Source of the DNA: Eleusine coracana subsp. coracana
Taxonomy: Eukaryota > Streptophyta > Magnoliopsida > Poales > Poaceae
Assembly: GCA_032690845.1 (NCBI GenBank)
Contig: CM064421.1
Span: 42,708,963-42,772,962, forward strand
Direction: 5' to 3'
DNA: 64,000 nucleotides
The notes beneath the pieces were generated by a model. It worked only from the letters and a program-made list of their open reading frames with translations. It was not told the DNA's origin and did not search any database. Each line of letters opens with the position of its first letter. The stretch's first letter is position 1. Of this stretch, positions 12,466 through 22,269 are shown piece after piece. Made by a program: the position numbers and the translations under genes.

Positions 12466-12747
12466 ATGGCGGCGGCGGTAACGAGCCCGGTGAGGTCGGA
12501 GGTGCTGTCCCTATTCCGGTCCTTCCTCCGCACGTCGAGGCAGTTCTCCGACTACAACATCCGCGAGTACACGCGCCGCCGCGCTGCGGACGCCTTCCGC
12601 GAGAACCGCGCCCTCGCCGACGCGCCGACCGCGGCGGCGGCGTTCGCGGAGGGGAAGAAGCAGCTGGAGGTGGCCAAAAGGCAGGCGGTGGTGTACTCGC
12701 TCTACGCCCCCAAGTCCAAGAGCATCATGGAGATGAAGCTGCAGTGA
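12466..12747 (+). CDS. ISD11: ISD11/LYRM4-like LYR-family protein of mitochondrial Fe-S cluster assembly
   Basis: Single-exon frame of 93 aa. ISD11 binds and stabilises the cysteine desulfurase NFS1 and, with acyl carrier protein, activates it for iron-sulfur cluster synthesis in the mitochondrial matrix. The sequence shows the LYR-family signature near the N-terminus in a variant form (LFR at residues 16-18). The YNIREYTRRR and DAFREN segments that follow are characteristic of the ISD11 branch, as is the usual length of 85-95 aa. The ATG lies in the context accATGG, and no upstream in-frame alternative looks better. The gene stands alone on the plus strand next to the MULE. Assignment to ISD11 rather than another LYRM member rests on the YN..EY..RR..DAFREN pattern. 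Confidence 0.85.
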   Translation: MAAAVTSPVRSEVLSLFRSFLRTSRQFSDYNIREYTRRRAADAFRENRALADAPTAAAAFAEGKKQLEVAKRQAVVYSLYAPKSKSIMEMKLQ

Positions 12748-13514
12748 TCGACGAGGGAAAAAAGAGAGAGGTGTCGCACCCTTCCCCTCGTCCTTTTCGT
12801 TCCCCATTTAGAATTCACGGTTTTCGCGTGATGATGCAACAAAAACTGATCTGTTACTGACTTTGCTAGTTTAAAATATCATGATATGGATGCTTTTTGT
12901 GCAATTGCTGAATGCTCATTGAATCTATTATTGTTCATTTACCATTAACTACAAAACAATCTGCCCGCGGTGATGTGGTTATCTCGCAGCCTTGACCTGG
13001 TGCTTTGCTGCGGGTTGTAGATTTTTGTGTGATTTTCTAGCTTGCGTGCTGCACGTAGTGGTAGTGAGCAAAAGTGCTGAATTGGCAAGGTTGCATTTGG
13101 TATGGGAGTGCCGTCAACTGTTTGATGAAATTCTGCACTGACACAGGAATCACGACTGCAGTGAATATCCAGAACGATGCTAGATTGCGTATAGTTTATA
13201 TTTTTTTTCCCTGTTTAAGACTTGCATAACTCGTGTGCTGATTTGACTTCATGAAGTACCACTACAGTACTTAACATGTTTCCGAGTCAATACAACAAAA
13301 TGCTGCTGGGTTGATGCTGAATCATGCTTCCTTAGTCCCTTCATACAACAATAACTATGAGTCCAGAAACTCCATTTCTTGGTCTTGGCCTTCATTCATG
13401 TATCTCAGCCTATGAAGAGCTGATGACATACTGCTACTGCTATATATACTATTGTTTCTTGCAGAAAAACACTATGTTCCATGCCACCCTCCTCACTAAA
13501 ATGTGGTAATCTTG

Positions 13515-13711
13515 GTGTCGATCAGCTGGCGGAGGACCTAATATGGCAAGATATGGCCTTTGCCATACCTTAAATTTTGTGTCAACATTCATCATTCTTA
13601 ATCCTTGATGTTGTACAAGAAAATTAGTAATGTTATACTTATATTAGAGCATCAGTACAATTGACTCCGCCATACCTCAATTTCTTTCTGTCCTCCGCCA
13701 CTGGTGTCGAT
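13515..13711. mobile_element. hAT MITE, 181 bp, 8-bp TSD GTGTCGAT
   Basis: The element 13523-13703 starts CAGCTGGCGGAGGAC and ends GTCCTCCGCCACTG, an imperfect inverted repeat. The 8-bp duplication GTGTCGAT sits at 13515-13522 and 13704-13711. An 8-bp TSD with CAG.. ends is the hAT pattern. It has no coding capacity. Its ends resemble those of the MITE at 45463-45610. Confidence 0.75.
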
Positions 13712-13794
13712 GCTTTTTCACTACCTGTTTCTCCCTTGTCTCCTTTGTCTATTTGTATATTTGTCAGGTCATGTTTGCATAACTTTGATTACTA

Positions 13795-13904
13795 ACCTTA
13801 TCAGATAAATCGGTCATAGATTAATGCATGTTATGCTTCATTGATGATAACCTTATCATATAAATCAGTCATAGATTAATGCATGTTATGCTTCATTGAT
13901 GACC
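13795..13904. repeat. Tandem direct repeat, two 55-bp units
   Basis: Copies starting ACCTTATCA at 13795 and 13850 share ATAGATTAATGCATG and ATGCTTCATTGATGA, with very few differences. Function unknown. Confidence 0.85.
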
Positions 13905-14513
13905 TTGGTTATTGCATAAGTAATACCTCAGTCCTCATTACATTTTCCAATCAGTCCATTAGATCATGTCCATCACAGGACATTGAGGTATAAATTATCT
14001 TTTTGGCACGAAGTATCCCATGAAGAGATTTTTCATATATTACAAGGGCACTGACTATTACCCAAGAGCCTGGATGATGCAGATGTATAAGGCAGTTGGG
14101 TGATGAAGGATGACAGAAGCGGGCGGAGGTGGAATTTAGGTACAGATCGTGGCCCTAGTCCATAATAAGAGAATTGATAGATTCGAAGAGAAAGGGATTG
14201 TAGATTGTCAATTATAGAATTAGTGGTACTTAATTAATTGGAAACCGTTAGGTATTTAATAATTTACACATTAACTATATGTTGATAATTTAGTAATTTT
14301 GGACGTTAAACTCCTCTATCCCAGATCGTTGCATTTGTGCTGGATGCACTGAAATTTCATCTTCTTTTGCCTTCACCTTGTCCGCTTTTGGCTGTTGATC
14401 CATCAGTTGAAATGGCCGTATGGATTCTCCTAGCTGCTTTCCGCTCCCGTGGCGTTCATCATATGTTGAGGATAATGTGTCAAGTCTTACTCTGAACTTT
14501 CATCTGTGTTGTC

Positions 14514-15429
14514 CTAGTACATTGTTTCATGGTTGAACTCGTGACGGTGTGGAACGTTGCTGCTTCTGTCCTGCACACCGACTCCTGGAAGCTCTGAAAA
14601 ATCCACCATGATATTGTTCTCAGCAGCAATATCTTTGACCACTTTCTTCTTCAGCTCCATGTTTGTTTTGTCCCCAGACAACTTCCACACTAACTGCACG
14701 GGACAACACAAACTTTCATGTAAACTCCAGCTCTCACTTTCTGATTCCAAATAATGAAACGCGTCAAGAGGAAGATCATGTTTTAATTACCATGGGATCG
14801 ACGATGCTGGTGCCCTCCTTTGCTGCTGTAGCAAAGTCACTGCCAAATTTGTTTGCCAGGATAGTGCGTGCAAACAGCAACTCTGGCAGGTCGCCACACC
14901 ACCCTGCTACAAACATTATCCTGGAGGCCGCCTCCCTAATGTCCTCGTCGCACTCACTACACACAAAATTGTTTAGTCAGACGACTATAAAACTGAGAAA
15001 TCAATGTATAGCTAAACATGAGAATAAAATCAACTCCAATGTCAGGGTATAAAAAGATACATACTTAGGCTTATCTAACTGCGCAGCATGTTCGATGAGG
15101 CGATTGCAGTAGAGCTCAATCATATCAAACGCCTCCAACATTTTCTCCTCCTCAATGACCTGCTCTGCCTGCAAGGAGAACGATGCAAGCATCAGTATGC
15201 CTGTGTTGAAGAGTACTGTATATGAACTTTGGGATCCTAGACTGGTGCATACCCGGTGGAGAGCACGGTCCTGATGGCCGAGAGCTAGGAGCTGGCCGAC
15301 GTCGCCACGGGAAATTGACTTGCGAGCAAGGCGGGGACGACGAGCAACGGCCAGGCGCGACAAAGCTAGTCCGAGAAGGTTCTTAACCTTGCCGGCCTGT
15401 TTGGAGGTCCTCCTGTGGATGAAGCCCAT
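14514..15429 (-). CDS. IST1-domain protein, short form (cluster member A)
   Basis: Exons 15429-15253, 15168-15065, 14956-14791 and 14693-14514 give a 208-aa protein. IST1 proteins are ESCRT-III-related factors that regulate the AAA ATPase VPS4 during multivesicular body sorting at endosomes. Exon 1 encodes the basic N-terminal helix (MGFIHRRTSKQ.., then ARRPRLARKSISRGDVGQLL). Later exons give EQVIEEEKMLEAFDMIELYC, the ECDEDIREAASRIMF region and a final helix LVWKLSGDKTNMELKKKV. Exon lengths 177/104/166 match the two paralogues to the right. The protein stops soon after the globular IST1 domain and has no long C-terminal tail. An additional open frame continues downstream to 14290 and could be a skipped or decayed last exon. 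Function is assigned by family. Confidence 0.9.
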
Positions 15430-15600
15430 GTTTGATCGATTCCTGCTGGAGTTGATGCTGCTCCTGAGGTATGGCGTCGTTATATGTTCAAACACCGTGC
15501 TTTGGCTGTGTTATTGGCCCTTTGCTTGATGGAGAGGGAGGGGGGACAGGAAGGTTTCTTGATCCTGACTGATGGGAAGTCTGCGTTAGAGGGACAAAGA

Positions 15601-15608
15601 TTTTATAG
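15601..15608 (-). promoter_or_regulatory. TATA box of IST1 member A
   Basis: CTATAAAA on the minus strand, about 170 bp before the start codon. Its position is equivalent to that of the TATA box of member B. Confidence 0.6.
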
Positions 15609-17334
15609 GGCTATTTCTTCTTATCTGTGAAGTCTAATTTTAGTGTGTCTACTGTCAGTTCGGTTCAAACTTCAAACTGCATTTGCAAGATCCCAGCCTT
15701 GTTGCAGCACATGCCTAAAGAAGGAAACTGTGGTAAACGTGCTAAAAAAAGGTTAACAGAGTTTAAGCAAATAAAACGTGCAAAAGATTTGGTACACAAA
15801 GCTAATGGAACAACAGACACATGAAAATAATTGGTTGCCGTTTGTAGTTAGCTTGGCTTTACTGATAATCTGTGTCTGGTTTATCTTCTTTGAGATATAT
15901 GTTGACACAACTGTTACAATAAGATATATTATGGAATGCTGAAAATCGAATGGAGCGAAGCACAAATGCTATATATCTGAGTTTTTTTTTTCTGTTGCTA
16001 AGGTAAAGTGTAGCAGAATGTAGAACCGATGTACGGAGTAGTAGTATTGTTTAATGTAAATTTGTAAGTTTCAGATATACTTAAAAGAAATCTTCTACTT
16101 AAAAATTTTACTTATGAAACAGTTTAGGAGCTCGTGATTACAAAGCATTTAATTGTGTATATAGTCTCTATGCTCAAAGAATTATAATCATGGTGTTTCG
16201 ACTTGCATTGTGAATGGTGACAACAAATTCATTTATGCTACAGCAGAACAATTGATCTTTGGGTACCTACTACTAGTTCAGCTCATATATGTGCCTCACA
16301 GCGCAACTAGTTTTTGTAATGCCAGGCAAATATGCCTACCGTTTGATGTGTTTGATCGCATTAGTGTTCTTCCTCTGAGACCCTGATGCAGAAGAATATC
16401 GTTCCTCCCCTTCTCCATCTTAAAAAACTGGCGCATCCACCTTTTGTGACAGCGGCGATTTGCTTCCCGATTCCGTTGCCTGCGCTGCCTCGCTTGGAGC
16501 TTGTTTGCAGGGCGCCCTCCCGCTCACGTTCGGTTATGTGCTTGGCACGTCTGTGGCATCAACTGGCCAGTCATCAGAGACAACAACGCCGCCATTGCCG
16601 CATTGCGTTGGCATGGGATCGCGAGGCGGGGAATGAGCCTGTAGTGATGGGGGCGGCGTGACGCATGGTGAACAGAACACGGCTAGACTGCTTGGGGGGC
16701 GCAAGCGAGCAAGGCCCCTCACCGGCGCAGGGCGCAAGAGTACAGCAGCAGCAGCGCAGCTAGCATGCCCTGTTCTATTGTTTCAGTGTTGAGCTTGGCA
16801 ACCGGGGCGGTAGAAACGGATGAGTGTTTGTTGCGCTCAGCACGGAGGAGCAGGTCTGCAGCTTGCGCCGCTGCCAATAGCGGCCATCGTTGGACAGAAT
16901 CAGCTGGATTCCGTTATTGAGCTGTGGACAAATGCAATTGTCGTGAATGACACGATTAACTGATGACATTGTCAAATTTTCTGTTCATTTTGTTACAAAA
17001 GAATATTTGGGTCTACTGTGAAAGTCCTCTAAACAAATTGTTACATTTGGACACAATCGGAAGAGACTCCGTCTTCTTATCCGCGCTGAAGCTGTCACGT
17101 TTTCCAGTTTCAGCCTTCCACCGCTTAATCAGTCAGAGCTGTAAATGTCATGGATTCTCCTCGATGCTCTGTTTTTTTGCGGTCCATCGGAATTGTTTGC
17201 TGTTCGCTTCACATAGATCCTCCTCGACGTTCTGCAGCGCCAAGTAATTTGTCTTCTGTGGGAGCAAGGACGACGGCCATATATAGTTTGACTCAACTTT
17301 CATCCATGTCTTCGTATCACATTTCTTCGTGATC
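15609..17334. other. Spacer between IST1 members A and B
   Basis: The part to about 15800 is upstream sequence of member A, recognisably similar to the upstream sequence of member B at 18420-18600. The remainder is AT-rich with short frames (for example 16386-16661) that match nothing I know. About 17150-17330 is the 3' flank of member B. Confidence 0.5.
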
Positions 17335-18228
17335 CTAACAGTGTGAACTATTGCCATTATCGTCGTGCTCAGCCTCTTCCTGGAGCTCGGAAAAGTCCAC
17401 CAATATATTACTGTCAGCGGCGACCTCCTTGGTCACCTTTTTCTTCAGCTCCATATTTGTTTTGTCGCCCGACAACTTCCACACCAACTGCAGGGGAACA
17501 TAAAATTTGTTAGCTTGTCCTGCTACCAATTTTCAGATTCCAACTTTCCATGCTAGAATGAATAAGATCATACTGTACCATGGGACCGACGATGCCACTG
17601 CCCTCCTTTGCTGCCACAACGACGTCGTTGCCAAACTTGTCTGCTGGTATGGTGCGTGCCAACGGTAGCTCCGGCAGGTCGCCGCACCACCTAGCTGCGA
17701 ACATGATCCCCGCGGCAGCTTCCCTGATCTCCTCACCACACTCCCTACAACACAGAACAGAATAGTCATGCAACCGTAAAGGAGACAAGAAATAAAACAT
17801 GAAATCATGTTCAACTCATGCTATGACGTAAAAAAATCATTTAGGATATATACGTACTGTGGCTTATCTAGCTGCGCGGCATGCTCGATGAGAAGCTTGC
17901 AATAGAACTCGACGATGTCAAACGCCTGCAGCATGTTGTCCTCCTCTATGACCTGCTCTGACTGAACCACGAAAAGACACATGTTAGCACTCCCGCATTG
18001 GAAAATTCTGGCGCCACATTTGATATGTGTTTAGAGATCATAGGTCCTTACACGCTGGAGAGCACGCTCGAGGTGGCCGAGGACGAGGAGCTGACTGACA
18101 TCGCCACGGGATATTGACTTGCGAGCCAGGCGAGGACGGCGGGCAGTGGCGAGGCGCGCCAAGGCGAGCTTGAGAAGTTTCTTAACCCTGGAGGTCTGCT
18201 TGGAAGTCTTTCTGCTGAAGAAACCCAT
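17335..18228 (-). CDS. IST1-domain protein, short form (cluster member B)
   Basis: Exons 18228-18052 (177 bp), 17961-17858 (104 bp), 17744-17579 (166 bp) and 17487-17335 (153 bp) give 199 aa. Domain content is the same as member A: MGFFSRKTSKQ.. and ARRPRLARKSISRGDVSQLL in exon 1, the ECGEEIREAAAGIMF region in exon 3 and LVWKLSGDKTNMELKKKV in exon 4. It ends in a short acidic tail (EEAEHDDNG) instead of the long tail of member C. High similarity to member A, including the promoter region, shows a local duplication with a period of about 2.8 kb. The role in VPS4/ESCRT-III regulation is inferred from the family. Without a VPS4-binding tail it may act as a partial or competing form. Confidence 0.9.
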
Positions 18229-18402
18229 GGCGTTGGCTCGGGTGGGTATTTCTTGCGTATTAGCGTGGGTTTCCTTTTGCGTGAGCACCGAGCGCGAGCT
18301 TCAGCTTTTTCTTTGTTGGTCTTTTGCTTGATGGCGACGAAGGGGAAGAAGACGAAGAATGGCTTGTGGATTGATCTGTACGTCTGCGTTTAAGGGACAG
18401 AG

Positions 18403-18409
18403 TTTATAG
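18403..18409 (-). promoter_or_regulatory. TATA box of IST1 member B
   Basis: CTATAAA on the minus strand, about 175 bp before the start codon, in the same context (CCTATAAA followed by a GTCCC-like motif) as in member A. Confidence 0.6.
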
Positions 18410-20243
18410 GGCCGTACCAGCAGCCTCGGGAAGTCTAATTTTGGTGTGCCTGCTGTCAGTTTGGCTCAAACGAGCTCGTTTTGCATTTGCAGCAAGAGAG
18501 CCCCGCCGCAGCACGTGCGCAGAGAATGGAAATAAGCTAAACGTGCACAAAATTTTCTAGAGGTTAGGCAAACAAAACGTGCAAAATGTTTAGCAGTGAT
18601 AAAATCAAATATAACATGCAAATAAATTTGTTAAGTGCTATTCCTTATTAAGCTCAGTTTTTACTGTGAAAGGGATCGATTTTCAGATATATGTGTCTCA
18701 GGTATTTTCGGTATAGCATACGATTTCCTGAGCTGTGAGCTCTACCCATTGCACTAGACTGCTACTAGTCTATCACTCTGCTATTGTCTGCTGATATGCG
18801 ATTTACAGTTTTCTTGTTGCTGATATTTTACTATCTGGTTCAGTCCCTGTATTTTGGAGCCAACGTGCGATGCAGCTCCTTCTGTATCTGCCACCGGTGG
18901 CGGTGGGGCAACTTTAGCTCAATACCAAGCCCAGGTGTTTGCCTGGCAACAGAAGCCCAAAAAGCACTGCGGTCTATTTGTGCAGCAACGAAAACTCAGA
19001 AAGCTACGCTTAATGGGACCTGGACCAGGTGCGAGCTGGTACCATAAGAAGGACGTAGGGCCAGAACTATTTGATACTTACATAATAAAATTCGGAGATG
19101 GCTGATGAACATGAAATTTCAGAAATTTTAATGGTCAAACTTGAATTATTTTTAAAAAAATAGTTGGCATGATTTTCACAAGAAATGTGTTCAACTATAA
19201 AACAGCATGGTTGTATATACAAATAGAGCAATTTGAATTAATTATAGGTAGTTAATGATGAAATTCATTCAACGACATTTCAGATATTTGAGTGAATTTT
19301 TTCTTAACATTTTTTCCCTTATAATGAAGCCAATCGATAAACTTAGCAACACCAGTCACCAAGATTCCATTGCGTAGAACGAAGCGTGATCTTGAAGAAG
19401 GCAGATCAGCAGGCAACAGTGGGTCGAACCCGGCACGGGAACACGCAGAGCGGCGTGGTCCTGTACTAGGCTGCAAAACATGCGTTAGTTGTGGCGAGCG
19501 GGCTGGGGCTGTACTGACCGGGACGCAAAGCAACTGCGCGGCGGCGCGCGGTGCGGTGGAGCGCGTGACTGCTTGCGGGATCGCGCAAGCAACAAGACTG
19601 CAACGGTGCCACGGCATTAGCGTGCCAACGCATTCGGGGAAGCCGAATTGCAACACGGACGCATTAGTGTGCCAAGCTTGCCGCTTTACGATGTTGAGTT
19701 TTTGACAAAGAGGTTCAACAAACATCATTCAGCGCAGCAGACCAGAATCAGCAAATGCAGTGGCGCACTAGTTGCCATGCTCGGCGGTTTACTGTGTTGA
19801 CTAAAACTGATCGGTTGCCCGTGCGTGTCCGAGGCTCCCGCACCAGTAGCCAATAGCCATGCGGTGAACGTGGGCCAGAGTTGCTAATTCGTCATCAGAT
19901 TCTTCTCGGCGAGGACAAATGCGTAGCTCAGGAACACCTACCGAATTGACAATCTGTCACACAAGCACAACTCCATAGTCCATACTCCACTCTTATCTCT
20001 CCTGTACAAAAATGTCTCCACCTATGGCGTACTAGTATCCACCAACGGTCCCTTCCTTTCTAACAAAAATAGCTACTTTAACTTAGATTAATTGCCCAGG
20101 TGCAGAAAACTCTCCAGGTATCCCGGACCAGAAACTCTCCAAGGCCACTCTGCCGGCGAAGCAACGAACCCGATTTCCTGCGCCAGGAAACTGCCATCTC
20201 CCAATTGGCCCGTCGGCTCTCGAACGGAGAGCCCACCGCCCTT
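18410..20243. other. Spacer between IST1 members B and C
   Basis: To about 18600 this is the duplicated upstream region of member B. Open frames at 18784-19105 (plus) and 19252-19728 (minus) have no recognisable domain and are not called as genes. Confidence 0.5.
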
Positions 20244-22182
20244 TCACCTCCTCGTGCGCACCGAGTTGGCCCTCCGCTCCGTGTTCATCGGCGCCGGCGC
20301 CGCGCCGTACACCCGCTCCTGCATCACCCGCGCGTCCGTGCCCATCGGCCGCACCGCCTCGTGCCGCGCGATGTGCTCGTTCTTGCCGCGCTCCAGCGCC
20401 GACACGATCCTCGCGTACGGCGGGGGCGCGTGCGCCGCGCTCTCGTACGCGGCCGCGGGGGCGTTGGTGGTGGTAGCGCCGCCGCCCGTCGGCGCCCTCC
20501 GGTACGGCGGCGTCACGTACTGTCCGCCGCCCAGCTCCGTCCCGTGCCTCCTGTGCGTCGGGTTGCCGTCCTGGAATGGGCGCGTGCCGCCGGTGCCCAT
20601 CGCGGAAGCCGCCCTCTGGTACGTGGGCCGGCGCTGCTGCGGCGGCCAGGCCGCGTCCTCCTCTTCCTCGTCGTCGTCGTCGCTGCGCCCGAACGCCACG
20701 CCTTTCCCCTTCTCCGACCCGACCGAGGTCACCGTGCTCCCGCCGCTCCACGACGGCGACGGAGGGTGGGGATGCACCTTGTCGAAGCCCCTCGGCCCCT
20801 TCCCCTGCTGCGACCGCGACAGCTCCACGGCTGCGCGGGCGGCCATCGCGGCGAACGTCGCCGACTCGAAGGCCGCCTCCGCCGCCATCCGGGCGTCCAA
20901 GTACTTGTTGGATTCCCTCGACACCTTGTCGTCCACGGCCAGCTGCGCGAGCCCGGGCCTCACGTTGGCGTCCACGAATCTCTGCCGCCCCGGCGCCTGC
21001 GCCTGTTTTGACATTGGAAAAAACTCGCAATATAAAATTCTGCATACTATGGCTCTAGTGATCTTCTAGTAGATTTCTACTAGGAGCAGGATCACGGCAC
21101 GAACCTCGTGGCGATCCGCCTTGACCTCGCGCTGCTCGACAGATTCTTTGACTGGCTCGCTCTGTTTCTTGGTCGGCTCGCTGCTCTGTTTCGCCTGCAC
21201 CGGTGCTTGCTGCATAAACACAACCTGCTGGTGAACCTGGACGGGCTTCTCGTGGAAATCGAGCAGGATGTCGTTCTCGGCGGCGATCTCCTTCGCCAGC
21301 CTCCTCTTCTCCTCCTCGCTCGCCCGCTCGCCGGACAACTTCCTCACCAACTGCAACGAACAGCACAACCACCTTTCGTTTTCAATCACGACCCCCACCA
21401 CACACGCATGCGGTTGGCAACACGACCAGTAAACCCAAGGAACGTGGCTAGCTGGAGCTGGAAGGAGGGAGTTAAGGGTGGTAGTATACTCACCGTGGGG
21501 TCGACGACGCCATGGGAGCCCTCCCTGGCCGCCCGGGCGAAGTCGCGGCCGAACTTGTCCGCCAGGATGCCGCGCGCGTCCAGCAGCTCCGGCAGCTCGC
21601 CCAGCCGCGCCGACGCGAACATCAGGCCCGCCGCCGCCGCCTTGATCTCCTCGCTGCATTCCCTGCTTGTCGGTTTCATCACCAAATGGAAAGAAAAATT
21701 AAGAAATTGGAATCCATCCTCCGTTATGAGTTATGACTTGTGAGGCGCGAGAACCGAAGGAGCACGGAATCAACGGAGACATCGAGAACAGGGTGCGCGC
21801 GAACGTACTTGGGATTGTCCAGCTGCGCGGCCTGGTCGATGATGACCTTGCAGTAGAGCTCGATGATGTCCAGCACCGCCAGCATGTTGTCCTCGTCGAT
21901 CACCTGCTCCGCCTGCACACGCCAAGAACACAACACGCCGCTCCGTTTCAATCAGCGCTGCAAAACCGGCGGGAAGAGCAGAGGAATCGTGGCGCGGTTG
22001 CTTACGCGGGCGAGCGCGCGGTCGAGGCGGCCGATGGCGAGGAGCTGGCCGACGTCGCCGCGGGCGATGGACCGGCGGCCGAGGCGCCGCCGGCGGGCGA
22101 CGACGAGGCGCGCGGCGGCGAGCTTGACGAGGGACTTGATCTTGGCGGTCTGCTTCGAGGTGCTCTTGCCGAAGAGGCCCAT
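20244..22182 (-). CDS. IST1-like protein, long form (cluster member C)
   Basis: Exons 22182-22006, 21912-21809, 21662-21494, 21350-21105 and 21002-20244 give 484 aa, all with GT..AG borders and consistent phase. Residues 1 to about 180 form the IST1 domain (MGLFGKSTSKQ.., RRSIARGDVGQLLAIG, EQVIDEDNMLAVLDIIELYC, ECSEEIKAAAAGLMFAS, LVRKLSGERASEEEKRRLAK). The tail is Gln/Pro-rich, then low-complexity with an acidic run (DDDDEEEEDAAW) and Arg/Pro-rich segments, typical of long plant IST1-like proteins. In yeast and human IST1, C-terminal MIM motifs bind the MIT domains of VPS4 and LIP5. I see no clear canonical MIM motif here. This is probably the parent type of the short members A and B. It acts at endosomes in ESCRT-dependent sorting (family knowledge). 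Confidence 0.93.
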
Positions 22183-22262
22183 GGCTGGCTGACAGTTGCG
22201 GCGTTTGCTCGGCAGACTGACTTGCTTGACTGGTGGTGGAACGAGTGGTGGGTTGGAGGCGC

Positions 22263-22269
22263 TCTTATA
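22263..22269 (-). promoter_or_regulatory. TATA box of IST1 member C
   Basis: TATAAGA on the minus strand, about 80 bp before the start codon. Confidence 0.5.

Larger units (their letters stand above)
12748..14289. other. ISD11 3' flank and intergenic region
   Basis: Contains the 3' untranslated region of ISD11 (end not defined), a small hAT MITE (13523-13703) and a two-copy 55-bp repeat (13795-13904). No further gene was seen. Confidence 0.5.

Noticed and set aside
19420..19445. GTCGAACCCGGCACGGG resembling a tRNA T-arm
   Set aside because: No acceptor stem, D-arm or anticodon arm could be folded around it.
19252..19728. 158-aa minus-strand frame between IST1 members B and C
   Set aside because: No recognisable domain, mixed composition, no promoter or conserved motif. 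It may be a chance frame.
20092..21069. 325-aa and 303-aa plus-strand frames opposite IST1 member C
   Set aside because: Antisense shadows of the last exon of member C. They have no domain and end where the exon ends.
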